From Phycisphaerales bacterium (GTDB taxonomy: Bacteria > Planctomycetota > Phycisphaerae > Phycisphaerales > UBA1924), in assembly GCA_040221175.1 (NCBI GenBank), contig JAVJVK010000019.1, positions 434,001 through 498,000 on the forward strand: a DNA stretch of 64,000 nt, written 5' to 3'. A program made the translations under genes and the position numbers. Positions within the stretch are counted from its first letter, which is position 1; each line of letters begins with the position of its first letter. Shown here piece after piece: positions 33,349-42,019 of the stretch. Under the pieces are notes generated by a model that saw nothing but the letters and a program-made list of their open reading frames with translations, was not told the DNA's origin and did no database searches.

Positions 33349-34602
33349 ATGGCCAAGAAAACCACCAGCGCTGCTTCAAAGACCGCTCGCCAATACACCC
33401 CCATCGCCCTCGACGAGATCAAGAAGCGCCGCCAGAAGGTCGGCAAGCTCTTGAAGGACGGCGTGGGCCTGGTCTTCGCCGGTGAGCACTCGGCCTCGCT
33501 GCGCGGCGACTGGGAGCCGTCGGTCGAGTTCTATTACCTGACGGGCATCGCCGACGAGCCGGGGGCCGTGCTGCTGCTGGACCCCAGCCACCCCAACCCG
33601 CGGCGGCGTGAAGTCCTGATGTTCCGCAGCCGCGATCCCGAGGACGAGGCCTGGCACGGCATCCGCGAGGGTTTGAGTCCCGAGCTGCGTGACCGCCTGG
33701 GCGTGGGGACGGTCTTCCGCACCAATCGGCTCAACTGGCTGGTGACCGAGGCGGCCGGCCGCACGGGCAAGCTCGTCACGCTGCACGAGCCCCGGCCCGC
33801 GCCGGCGGGCGTGAACCAGGACCTGGCCACCTATCGCCTCGCCGCCGAGCGCGTGCCGGGGGTGACGATCGAGCCCGCGTGGCGCGAGTTCTACCTGCTC
33901 ATCGCCGCCAAGAGCCCCGCCGAGCAGAAGCTCATCCAGGGCGCCATCGATGCGACGCTCGCGGGCGTGCGCGCGGCGGCGAAGGAGATCAAGCCGGGCG
34001 CCAACGAGGGCGCCGTCATCCGCACGCTGCAAACGACCTTCGCCGAGCACGGCGGAGAGGGCAACGCGTTCAACCCCATCGCCGGATCGGGCGTCAACGC
34101 GACGGTGCTGCACTACGGCGCCAACAACCGCGTCATGGAAGACGGCGACATGCTCGTGCTCGACTCTGGAACCAAGCTCGGCGGCTACTGCGCCGACATC
34201 ACGCGCACGTTCCCGGTCAACGGCACGTTCAACAGCACGCAGGCCGACGCGTACGAGCTGGTCCTGAAGGCCATGAAGGCCAGCATCAAGGCCTGCACGC
34301 CCGGCACGTGGATGCACGACGTCGACGCCGCCGCGCGCGAGATCATCGACAAGGCGGGGTACGGCCACGCCTTCTACCACGGCATCGGCCACCACTTGGG
34401 GCTGTCGGTGCACGACGTCGATCCAAAGATGCCGCTCGACAAGGACGCCATCGTGACCATCGAGCCGGGTCTGTACCTGCCGCAGGAGAACATCGGCATC
34501 CGCATCGAGGACGACATCCTCGTGGCCAAGGACGGGCCGAAGAACCTGAGCTCGAAGCTGCCGGTGGACCGCAAGGGCGTCGAGGCGCTCATGCAGGGCT
34601 GA
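33349..34602 (+). CDS. pepP: Xaa-Pro aminopeptidase (M24B)
   Basis: A 417-residue pita-bread metallopeptidase. The N-terminal aminopeptidase P domain (about 20-170) has the W-x-P-S-x-x-F-Y-Y-L-T-G segment. The catalytic domain shows the five metal ligands: Asp in L-V-L-D-S-G, Asp in A-D-I-T-R-T-F-P-V, His in G-I-G-H-H-L-G-L, Glu in T-I-E-P-G-L-Y and Glu in I-R-I-E-D-D. It removes N-terminal residues next to proline. ATG 33349 has AACCAT 5 nt upstream rather than a ribosome site. It starts 32 bp after tilS. Confidence 0.92.
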   Translation: MAKKTTSAASKTARQYTPIALDEIKKRRQKVGKLLKDGVGLVFAGEHSASLRGDWEPSVEFYYLTGIADEPGAVLLLDPSHPNPRRREVLMFRSRDPEDEAWHGIREGLSPELRDRLGVGTVFRTNRLNWLVTEAAGRTGKLVTLHEPRPAPAGVNQDLATYRLAAERVPGVTIEPAWREFYLLIAAKSPAEQKLIQGAIDATLAGVRAAAKEIKPGANEGAVIRTLQTTFAEHGGEGNAFNPIAGSGVNATVLHYGANNRVMEDGDMLVLDSGTKLGGYCADITRTFPVNGTFNSTQADAYELVLKAMKASIKACTPGTWMHDVDAAAREIIDKAGYGHAFYHGIGHHLGLSVHDVDPKMPLDKDAIVTIEPGLYLPQENIGIRIEDDILVAKDGPKNLSSKLPVDRKGVEALMQG

Positions 34603-34670
34603 GCGGGCGAAGCCTGAGGTTTGCCCGTAGGCTTGACCCTCGAAGGCCCGGATAACGCAGGGCGGCGCGA

Positions 34671-34880
34671 GAAATCTCCCGGGAGTCGTCCCGCGCTTCC
34701 CGGGAGATTCACCGCGCCTCCCGGGAATCGTCCCGCGCTTCCCGGGAGATTCGCCGCGCCTTCCGGGATTCGCCCCGCGCTTCCCGGGAGATTCGCCGCG
34801 CCACCCGGGATTCGCCCGGCGCTTCCCGGGCGTCTTCCCGCACGGCCCGGGATTCGCGGCGAGCCGCCCGGAGAGCGTCC
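34671..34880. repeat. Ten tandem copies of a second 21-bp repeat
   Basis: Units start every 21 bp from 34671; typical copies are CGCGCTTCCCGGGAGATTCGC and CGCGCCTTCCGGGATTCGCC plus C. From 34692 to 34817 these two types strictly alternate, giving a 42-bp period. Most copies contain the palindrome CCCGGG. The array occupies the middle of the 393-bp gap 34603-34995, where no gene is seen. The sequence is unrelated to the array at 28802 but has the same unit length. Confidence 0.85.
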
Positions 34881-34995
34881 CGCGAGTCTGAGGAAGCCCG
34901 CGGCGACACCGAGGCGCCGAGCGGCGTCCTCGGGGCGTCGCAGCGTCTCTCCCCGCAAGCCCGGCCCTTCAGCACGGCATGGCCGGCCGGGTTCA

Positions 34996-35427
34996 TCAGG
35001 CCCCGCCGAGCAGCAGCAACGCGATCACGCCGCGGGCGGTCCATAAGAAGGTCCGGGCCCAGTTGGTGGCGACGAGCCCCCGAAACAAGCGAGCCCTGGT
35101 GGCCGCGTCGTGGCCGCGCTCCAGCCGGGCGTGCAGGGGCACCTGGATGAAGAAGGTGCTCGCCCAGACCAGCCCGAGCAGGATGGCCCCCGCGATGGTG
35201 AACACGCCCGGCCGCATCGCCAGCAGCAGGCCGGCGCAGATCAGCTCGACGAGCATCGCCGGCCCAACCACCAGCGTGGTCAATCTCTGGTGGCGGCGGC
35301 TGTAGTCGTTCCAGCCGGCGTCCCCGACGCCGGGAAAGAGCGGGTAGTGCACGACCTGGACGAACCAGATCAGGCCGGCCATGAACCACGTGGCGGCGGC
35401 GTGGACCAGCGCGACGACGTCGATCAT
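34996..35427 (-). CDS. Small membrane protein, four helices
   Basis: A 143-residue protein starting M-I-D-V-V-A-L-V-H. Four hydrophobic segments are visible (about 5-25, 50-72, 76-97, 122-141), with a W-F-V-Q-V-V-H-Y-P-L-F motif after the first helix and P-L-H-A-R-L-E near residue 100. These resemble DUF1772/DUF4149-type small membrane proteins, but I am not sure of the family. Its ATG overlaps the stop of the upstream gene (ATGA), so it is the second gene of a two-gene unit. Confidence 0.65.
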   Translation of the reverse strand: MIDVVALVHAAATWFMAGLIWFVQVVHYPLFPGVGDAGWNDYSRRHQRLTTLVVGPAMLVELICAGLLLAMRPGVFTIAGAILLGLVWASTFFIQVPLHARLERGHDAATRARLFRGLVATNWARTFLWTARGVIALLLLGGA

Positions 35428-35849
35428 GGTCGCTCGCTGTGGTGCTTCAGGGCGTCGCGGAGCATGAGGGCGAAGGGGATCCACCACACGAGATCGTTGG
35501 TCAGGATGGTGACGCCAAAGGCCCAGGGCAGGTCGCCGTTGATCAGCGCCCGGGCGAAGCCGATCGGCCCGAAGACCTTGCCCAGCAGGCCGACCAGCAC
35601 GATCGGCCAGTGCCGCCGGTGGTCGCGCGCGGCGGCGAGGTAGCCGATGCCGTAGACGCCCACGATCATGCCGATGCACTGCCAGAGCTGGGGGTAGCGG
35701 GGTTGCTCCATGCCGGCGAACTCGAACAGTGCGCTCGGAAAGAGCACGACGGCGGCGCCCCAGAGGATGTTATAAACCCCCGCGGCAACCAGCCACCAGA
35801 ACGCCCAGCCGCGGGATGTTCTGCTCCGGCGAGTCGAGCTCAGATCCAT
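35424..35849 (-). CDS. Small membrane protein, four helices
   Basis: A 141-residue membrane protein starting M-D-L-S-S-T-R-R-S. The first helix (W-W-L-V-A-A-G-V-Y-N-I-L-W-G) is followed by three more, with G-V-Y-G-I-G-Y-L in the second. The pattern is that of small alkyl-hydroperoxidase-unrelated membrane proteins of unknown role found in many planctomycetes; I do not assign a function. CAATAT lies 5 nt before the start, a weaker version of the leaderless pattern. Coupled to the next gene by ATGA. Confidence 0.62.
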   Translation of the reverse strand: MDLSSTRRSRTSRGWAFWWLVAAGVYNILWGAAVVLFPSALFEFAGMEQPRYPQLWQCIGMIVGVYGIGYLAAARDHRRHWPIVLVGLLGKVFGPIGFARALINGDLPWAFGVTILTNDLVWWIPFALMLRDALKHHSERP

Positions 35850-35910
35850 GGGCGATATTGGGACCGATGATCCGGCGCATCCGGCCGGGGCGGCGTGGCG
35901 TGGGAAGTTC

Positions 35911-36603
35911 CTAGGTTCGCGGCGAATCACCCGCGGGCCGGCGGGCCTTGTGCCAGCGGGCCAGGGCCAGGGCATGGGCCCCGAAGAACACCGGCAGCAG
36001 CATCTCGAGCCCCTCCTCGATGGCGTAGCAGACAACTCTGAGGCGCACATGCTCGTCCAGGTCGATCAGGCCCAGGTCGTCGCGCAGGATGGCCGGGGCG
36101 CGGTCGACCGCCTTGGTGAACACGAGCATGAAGAACGCGAAGCCCAGGGCCAGGACCCACCAGGGGATGGGCCGCTTCCAGGGCTTGAGCCTGATCAATC
36201 GCGCGACCAGGACGACCACGCTGGCAATGACCAGCACCATGATCACGCCGGCGATGGCGACCTCCAGGGGCGTGCCCTCGCGGTAGTAGAAGGGCGGCTT
36301 GAGCATGCTGTAGTCGGTGAAGGCCACGTGCCAGTCCCACTCGCGGGCGGCGGCGGCGCAGGCGACGATCATGCCCGCGGCGACGGTGTGGGCCTTCGAG
36401 CGGAAGGCCAGCGGGATGAACAGCGCCAGGGCGAGCCACAGCCAGGGCGAAGCCCGCTCGAAGGGGCCGGTCTCCTCGAACAGCGGCGTGCTGGTCTCGG
36501 GCGGCAGGGCCAGGGCCAGGACGGTGACGGCCGTGGCGGCGACGAGGGCGATGGCGACGCTGGCGAAGAACGACGCCCGGCCGGCTGGTGGTCTGGTGTT
36601 CAC
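35911..36603 (-). CDS. Polytopic membrane protein of unknown function
   Basis: A 230-residue protein with about six hydrophobic segments (roughly 11-33, 52-68, 71-85, 116-138, 147-165, 202-218). Charged residues between the fifth and sixth helices include D-R-A-P-A-I-L-R-D-D-L and E-E-G-L-E-M, the latter at the start of the last helix and typical of buried acidic residues in membrane proteins. No family is recognised. The GTG at 36603 has TAGCAT 5 nt upstream on its strand. It is divergent from the glycosyltransferase operon. Confidence 0.65.
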   Translation of the reverse strand: MNTRPPAGRASFFASVAIALVAATAVTVLALALPPETSTPLFEETGPFERASPWLWLALALFIPLAFRSKAHTVAAGMIVACAAAAREWDWHVAFTDYSMLKPPFYYREGTPLEVAIAGVIMVLVIASVVVLVARLIRLKPWKRPIPWWVLALGFAFFMLVFTKAVDRAPAILRDDLGLIDLDEHVRLRVVCYAIEEGLEMLLPVFFGAHALALARWHKARRPAGDSPRT

Positions 36604-36608
36604 CGGCG

Positions 36609-36614
36609 ATGCTA
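36609..36614 (-). promoter_or_regulatory. Candidate -10 element of the 36603 membrane protein
   Basis: On the minus strand TAGCAT is followed by CGCCG and GTG 36603. No ribosome site. Fits leaderless transcription. Confidence 0.45.
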
Positions 36615-36679
36615 GGGCTACCCCGTCGCGCGGCGGCTACTGTCGGGCCGAGGCTCGCCGGGGCCCAGGAGTCCACTGG

Positions 36680-38548
36680 TTGCTGCTGATCTCTCGCGAA
36701 TATCCCCCCTTCATCGGCGGCGGCATCGGCACGTACACGGTTCGCATGGCCCGGGCCCTGGCCGGCCAGGGGCGCGAGCCCGTGGTGGTGACGGTGGGCG
36801 ACTGCGACGAGCCGACCGTGGAAGAGGACCCCGGCGTGCGGGGCGTGCGGGTGGTGCGACTGCCATTCCTCAATCATGCCGACGGTCAGCCCGACTGGGC
36901 GGGACCGCGGGACAGCATCCTGGCTTCGGCGAGCGGGCCGGCCTGCCACGCGGCGTTCTGGGCGTTCCACCGCGAGAGCGTCCTGGCGATGCAGCTGCGC
37001 GAGCACCTGCCCTGGCTGATCGAGACCTTCGACCCCCCCGCCATCGAGGCGCCCGACACCGGGGCGCTGCTGTGGTTCATCCTCAACGAGCGCCGGCTGG
37101 GCCGCGGGCCGCTGGCCGAGCACGGGGCCGACGGCCCCCCGGTCATCGTGCACCTGCACTCGCCGACGGCCTGGATCGAGGAACTCCAGGGCGGGCCCCA
37201 GCCGGGCCGGGCGATGGCCGAGCTTCGATCGATGGAACGCGACGTGCTGCGGTGGGCCGACGGCGTGGCGTGCCCGAGTCGGGCGCTGGCCGAGTGGGCA
37301 CGGGCATGGGAGCCGGACGCCGTCGACATCTCGGTGACGCCCTACCCGCTGGGCGAAGCGGTGGACGAGGATGCGCCGATGCCCAGCGGCGCCGAGATGC
37401 TGTTCGTCGGGCGGATGGAGCGTCGCAAGGGATTCGACACGCTGGCCGAGGCGATCGGCACGCTCGGCGAGGCCGCCCCACCGCTGCGGATCGCCGGGCG
37501 CGACACCTTCGACTGGGTCGAGGGCGCGATGTTCGGCGCCACGGTGCTTCGCACGCACTGCCAGGGGCGCGACGTACGCGCCCTGGGCGAGTTGACGCCC
37601 GACTCGCTGGCCGAGGAGCGGCGTGGCTGCGCGATCGCCGTCGTCCCCAGCCCGAACGACAACTATCCCAACACGTGCATGGAAGCGCTGGCGGCCGGCC
37701 AGGTCACCGTTGCCGCCCGGGCGGGCGGCATGGCCGAGATGATCGAGGACGGCGTGAGCGGCTTGCTCTTTGAGCCCTCCGAAGCGGCCGATCTGGCGCA
37801 GGTGCTGCGCCGGGTCGTGGCCATGTCACACGAGCAGCGGCGGAGCATGGGCGCCGCGGCTCGGCGTCGGATGCAGCAGCTCTGCGGCGACGCCCCCGTC
37901 ATTGCGGCACGGCTGGAGCACGCCCGAACGACGCGGCCACGGCTGGGAGACGCACGGCCGGCGCGAGAGGTGGCGCTGGTCGCGTTTGGCCCCGTCGATG
38001 AGGGGGTCCGACGCGCGCTGACCGATGCGCTTCGGCGGAATGCGGACGTGGATGCGGTCGTGCCCTGGTATGCACGGGTGGGGCCGGACGGACGCGAGGT
38101 CGTGGCGTTCTCGACCCCTTCGGCCGATGATCCGCGGCTGCTGGTCGAGCATCCCGGTCCGCTGGCGGTCGATGCTCGATGGTGGCAGCGTCTGGAGGAA
38201 GACGGAGTGGAGGGCACGGCCACGGCGATCCTTGCCGGGCTGATCGAGCGGGGTGCGCGGGTCGCGGCCCTGCCCGAAGTCGTCTTGCCGGCGGGGCTTG
38301 CGGTCCGAGGCGATCTGCCCGGAGAGCCGATGGTCAAACGCCTGACCGACGCGGAACGCACGCTCCATGGCGGGCAGGCCCGATTGGAAGCAACCGAGCG
38401 CCGAGCCCAGCAGGCCGAGATGGAGCGGGACGCGGCCAGCGCGCAGCTGGCGGACATCCGCAGCAGCCGGGCGTATCGCCTGGCGCGCGTGCTTTCGAGG
38501 ATCCGCCACGCGGGTGCATCCAAGCCCGTAGAATCGCCCCGTGCGTAG
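36680..38548 (+). CDS. GT4-type glycosyltransferase with C-terminal coiled coil
   Basis: A 622-residue glycosyltransferase of the GT-B fold. It opens L-L-L-I-S-R-E-Y-P-P-F-I-G-G-G-I-G-T-Y, the usual GT4 donor-side loop. Later come F-V-G-R-M-E-R-R-K-G-F-D-T-L-A-E-A and the nucleotide-sugar site E-A-L-A-A-G near residue 335 with G-G-M-A-E-M-I. Residues about 430-540 form a second, weakly conserved domain, and 550-605 a coiled coil ending I-R-S-S-R-A-Y-R-L-A, a segment common at the ends of surface glycan transferases. TTG 36680 is chosen because AGGAG ends 8 nt upstream. First of three overlapping genes for a sulfated/methylated surface glycan. Confidence 0.85.
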   Translation: MLLISREYPPFIGGGIGTYTVRMARALAGQGREPVVVTVGDCDEPTVEEDPGVRGVRVVRLPFLNHADGQPDWAGPRDSILASASGPACHAAFWAFHRESVLAMQLREHLPWLIETFDPPAIEAPDTGALLWFILNERRLGRGPLAEHGADGPPVIVHLHSPTAWIEELQGGPQPGRAMAELRSMERDVLRWADGVACPSRALAEWARAWEPDAVDISVTPYPLGEAVDEDAPMPSGAEMLFVGRMERRKGFDTLAEAIGTLGEAAPPLRIAGRDTFDWVEGAMFGATVLRTHCQGRDVRALGELTPDSLAEERRGCAIAVVPSPNDNYPNTCMEALAAGQVTVAARAGGMAEMIEDGVSGLLFEPSEAADLAQVLRRVVAMSHEQRRSMGAAARRRMQQLCGDAPVIAARLEHARTTRPRLGDARPAREVALVAFGPVDEGVRRALTDALRRNADVDAVVPWYARVGPDGREVVAFSTPSADDPRLLVEHPGPLAVDARWWQRLEEDGVEGTATAILAGLIERGARVAALPEVVLPAGLAVRGDLPGEPMVKRLTDAERTLHGGQARLEATERRAQQAEMERDAASAQLADIRSSRAYRLARVLSRIRHAGASKPVESPRA

Positions 38549-39980
38549 TCCGCGGAGCATCCAATCGAACAAGGCGCATCCGGTGGATGACTGGGTCGTG
38601 CGCTGCGAGGATCTGGGCAAGCGGTTCAAGATCTACGACAATCCGTGGCATCGCGTGGCCGAATGGGCCACGCTGAATCATGCGAGCCTGCATCGAGACT
38701 TCTGGGCGGTGCGTGGCGTGTCTTTCGAACTTCGACGGGGCGAGTGCCTGGGTGTCGTTGGTCGCAATGGCAGCGGTAAGAGCACGCTCCTGAAGCTGGT
38801 CACGGGCGTGGCCATCGCCAGCGAGGGCACGGCGGCATTGCGGGGTCGCGTGCTGAGCCTGATCGAACTGGGGGCAGGGCTCAACAAGGACCTGACGGGC
38901 CGGCAGAACGTGCACAACATGGCCCAGCTCTTGAACTTCCCGCCTGGGTTCGCACGCGAGAAGATGGACGAAATCGAGTCGTTTGCCGACATCGGGGCGT
39001 TCTTCGATCGCCCGGTCCGCAGCTACAGCAGCGGCATGACGGTGCGGGTGACGTTCAGCATGTTTGCCGCCTTCGAGCCCGAGGTGCTGATCGTCGATGA
39101 AGCCCTGAGCGTCGGCGATATCTTCTTTGTTCAAAAGTGCACCAAGCGCATCCATCAGTTGCTGGACAACGGGACCACGATGCTGCTCGTAAGCCATGAT
39201 GCCGGCGCCATCACCAATCTGTGCGACCGCGCCATCCTGCTGGATCAGGGCAAGGTTGCCTTCCAGGGCGAGCCCAGCGATGCCATCGCGCGATACCACG
39301 CCGCCTTGCGGAGCGCGGGCGGCAAGAAGGTCGCCGACAAGTGGAGCCGTGACGGCGAGGCCGAGGATGAGCGCTTTCCGAAGCGCGAGCACGCGCCGGA
39401 TACCACGCACGGAGTCGCGCTGGCCCGCCGGGTGCTCCAGAACGACGTCATCGGCGGTGTGGGCGAGACCGAGCGTCGGCATGGCCACGGGGGGCTCATG
39501 ATCCTGGCGGCGAGCGTGACGGATGAGAACGACGCGTCCGTTACGACCTACGGAATCGGCCAGGAGATGCTCGTTCGCGTGTTGCTCGAGGCGAGGGAAC
39601 ACATCGACGCACCGCGAGCAGGTGTGTACCTGACCAACAAGTTTGGTGTCCAGGTCTTTAGCCAGGGCACAGCGCAGCAGCACGTTTCGCTGCCCGCGAT
39701 GGAACCGGGCGATCGCACGGTGGTCACCTTCCGCATTACCCTCGATCTGACCCCCGGCGAATACACGCTCGGGCTGGGGGCCAGCGAGTCGCCCGGCGAC
39801 GGAGACCCGAACGGCGCCATCTTCCATGATCAGATCGATGGCCTGGGCCCGGTCCGCATCAATCACCCGCCCCTTGAACCCCTTCCGTTCTTCGGCGTCG
39901 CGCGGTTGCCGCTTGCGATCGACTCGGCCCCGGCGGGTCGGGCATCACCTTCGACCGAGCGGACGACGCAAACCACATGA
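38541..39980 (+). CDS. Wzt-like ABC transporter ATPase with glycan-binding tail
   Basis: A 479-residue ATPase of the O-antigen/teichoic acid exporter type. Walker A is G-R-N-G-S-G-K-S-T; the family has the unusual signature Y-S-S-G-M (in place of L-S-G-G-Q), L-I-V-D-E-A-L-S-V-G-D and V-S-H-D. It has L-G-A-G-L-N-K-D-L-T-G-R-x-N, typical of this branch. After a linker at about 255-310, residues 315-435 form a beta-sandwich like the Wzt C-terminal domain that recognises the capped glycan end. The permease (Wzm) is not next to it. GTG 38541 overlaps the previous gene by 8 bp and its stop overlaps the next start. Confidence 0.87.
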   Translation: MRSPRSIQSNKAHPVDDWVVRCEDLGKRFKIYDNPWHRVAEWATLNHASLHRDFWAVRGVSFELRRGECLGVVGRNGSGKSTLLKLVTGVAIASEGTAALRGRVLSLIELGAGLNKDLTGRQNVHNMAQLLNFPPGFAREKMDEIESFADIGAFFDRPVRSYSSGMTVRVTFSMFAAFEPEVLIVDEALSVGDIFFVQKCTKRIHQLLDNGTTMLLVSHDAGAITNLCDRAILLDQGKVAFQGEPSDAIARYHAALRSAGGKKVADKWSRDGEAEDERFPKREHAPDTTHGVALARRVLQNDVIGGVGETERRHGHGGLMILAASVTDENDASVTTYGIGQEMLVRVLLEAREHIDAPRAGVYLTNKFGVQVFSQGTAQQHVSLPAMEPGDRTVVTFRITLDLTPGEYTLGLGASESPGDGDPNGAIFHDQIDGLGPVRINHPPLEPLPFFGVARLPLAIDSAPAGRASPSTERTTQTT

Positions 39981-41938
39981 CCAACGCTGAGACTTCGCCC
40001 GATCGTGCTCCGATCTTCATCGTCGGCGTTCCGCGCAGCGGCACGACGCTGCTGCGCACGATGTTGGACGCCCACCCACACGTTGCTTGCGGTCCAGAGA
40101 CGCCATGGCTGGCCGAGCACCAGCCCGCGACGCTGCTGGGCCTGGTGCGTGCGATGGTTGAGCCCGAGCACGGATACTGCAGGAGCTACGAGCAGCCTCC
40201 CGGCATCGTGCACCGAGCGGCGCGGACGTTTCTTGACACGGTGATGCTCGAATATGCGCACTCGCGTGGCAAGCAGCGTTGGGCGGAGAAGACCCCCAAT
40301 GCGTTGATGCATCTGGATGCATTGCACGCCATTGTGCCTGATGCGCGGTGGATCTGGATCACGCGGGATGCGTTGGACGTTGCCTACAGCACGACGCACG
40401 TGGCAGAGCATCGCCGCGGCATCGCGCCGGTCTATGAGAACAACCTGCGTATGACGCCCGCGCACTCGACGGCCTCGACACCGCTGGCCGCAATGCTGCG
40501 ATGGGTGAATTGGAACAGGCGGATCGCCTCGTTTCTACGCGGCAAGCCCCATCTTCACCTGACCTACGAGCGGCTGGTATGCTCACCACAGCACGAGTTG
40601 CGTCGCCTTTGCGATCACATCGGCGAGCCGTTCGACGAACGCATGCTTGCCTACGACACGACGCGGCACCATCTACCGGCCTGGGAATGGGGCAGCTCGG
40701 ATGTCGCCCAGCATGGCAAGGTCGTGACAGGACGGATCGGGTCGGGCATGTCCGAATTCGACGAGCCACTACGCGATGGCCTCTCGGCGATCGCGTCTCT
40801 ATTCAGCCCACCCGGGAGGCCGGGCCCCGAGGGCGAACGCGCCATCCTGGCGCCGCACCCGATGACGGCGTCTCTCATCGGCGAGCAAGCCGAGTCTTTG
40901 CTTCCCGGCCAGGAGCGGCGTCCCGCGGAAGTTGCCTCGCGGATTGGAGAGGCCATCGTGCAGATCGCCGCGCGCGGCACCGCGAGCGGCAGGGCGACCC
41001 TGCCGCCGGCGCTTGCGCCAGCCGCTTTGGCGCTGGCGTATGCGGGGGCGCCTACGGAGATCGTGCCTGCCGATGACGCTCACGCCGCCGGGCTCAAGAG
41101 ACAGGCGGAGCGTTGGCAGGTGCAGGACCTTCTGACAATCGTCAGCGCGGGCACGCCGGCACCGGCGTTGCCAAGGCTTGCGTTGCAGTCGGGCGATCCG
41201 ACGGGCCTTCGGACGCCTGCGCCGGCGCCAGGTGCCGTTCTGGCCAGGCTCGAAGAGTTGCAGAGCGCACCGTTCACGGGATTCATGTCGAAGCTGAATG
41301 CGTTTGCGAAGACGCATGGCCTGCGCGAGTTTGATTCGTGGAGCAAGATCTGGGAGTATCCGTGGCTTTGGCTCCGGGCGATCGAGCCGCTACCGCTGGC
41401 TGGCCTGCGTGTGGTTGACATGGGCAGCGAACTCAGCCCGATGCCCTGGTGGCTCGCGACGATGGGCGCCCGGGTCACGCTGGTTGAAACCTCGCGCGGC
41501 ATGGAAGACCTTTGGTCAAAGCTCCGCAACAAGCTGAACGTTCGGGTTGACTGGGTCTTCACTGATGACGAGACGATTCCCGTCGACGATGGGCACGCAC
41601 ACCTGCTGACCAGCCTGAGCGTGATCGAGCACCAGCCGGACAAGAAACGGGCCATGGACGAGATCGCACGGGCGCTTTGCCCCGGCGGCGTCCTGGCGAT
41701 GAGCTTTGACATCTGCGAAGAAGACATGGGGATGAAGTTCCCCGAATGGAACGGGCGGGCGCTGACCATGGCCGAGTTCGAGCGCGATCTCTGGAGTCAC
41801 CGTGCTTTTGGCTCGACCCGACCGGACGGCCCGATTCGTTGGAACACCCAGGACATTCCAGCTTACTTCGAGTGGCACAAGTCGACGGCAGAACACCACA
41901 CCTACGTCACCGGGGCCGCGGTGATGCGCCGGGACTGA
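39977..41938 (+). CDS. Sulfotransferase-methyltransferase fusion
   Basis: A 653-residue two-enzyme protein. Residues about 12-260 are a PAPS-dependent sulfotransferase: 5' phosphosulfate loop V-G-V-P-R-S-G-T-T-L-L, then E-K-T-P-N and R-W-I-W-I-T-R-D-A-L-D. A linker of about 150 residues, Ala/Pro rich, follows. Residues about 455-650 resemble a class I SAM methyltransferase (V-V-D-M-G-S-E-L-S-P with V-T-L-V-E-T-S, then a T-S-L-S-V-I-E-H motif). Together with the preceding glycosyltransferase and Wzt-like ATPase it suggests a glycan whose end is sulfated and methylated. ATGA overlap with the ATPase gene; a hairpin follows the stop. Confidence 0.82.
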   Translation: MTNAETSPDRAPIFIVGVPRSGTTLLRTMLDAHPHVACGPETPWLAEHQPATLLGLVRAMVEPEHGYCRSYEQPPGIVHRAARTFLDTVMLEYAHSRGKQRWAEKTPNALMHLDALHAIVPDARWIWITRDALDVAYSTTHVAEHRRGIAPVYENNLRMTPAHSTASTPLAAMLRWVNWNRRIASFLRGKPHLHLTYERLVCSPQHELRRLCDHIGEPFDERMLAYDTTRHHLPAWEWGSSDVAQHGKVVTGRIGSGMSEFDEPLRDGLSAIASLFSPPGRPGPEGERAILAPHPMTASLIGEQAESLLPGQERRPAEVASRIGEAIVQIAARGTASGRATLPPALAPAALALAYAGAPTEIVPADDAHAAGLKRQAERWQVQDLLTIVSAGTPAPALPRLALQSGDPTGLRTPAPAPGAVLARLEELQSAPFTGFMSKLNAFAKTHGLREFDSWSKIWEYPWLWLRAIEPLPLAGLRVVDMGSELSPMPWWLATMGARVTLVETSRGMEDLWSKLRNKLNVRVDWVFTDDETIPVDDGHAHLLTSLSVIEHQPDKKRAMDEIARALCPGGVLAMSFDICEEDMGMKFPEWNGRALTMAEFERDLWSHRAFGSTRPDGPIRWNTQDIPAYFEWHKSTAEHHTYVTGAAVMRRD

Positions 41939-41952
41939 AACCCGACAACGAA

Positions 41953-41980
41953 CGAACCCGTGCCTGTTGGCACGGGTTCG
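41953..41980. terminator. 12-bp perfect hairpin between convergent genes
   Basis: CGAACCCGTGCC pairs exactly with GGCACGGGTTCG around a TGTT loop. It lies 14 bp after the sulfotransferase-methyltransferase stop and 40 bp before the stop of the convergent dockerin-type gene, so it can serve both. There is no T-run on either side. Confidence 0.75.
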
Positions 41981-42019
41981 TAGCTGGAACGTCGAGATGG
42001 TTGAGAGGCGCCTGAGGCC

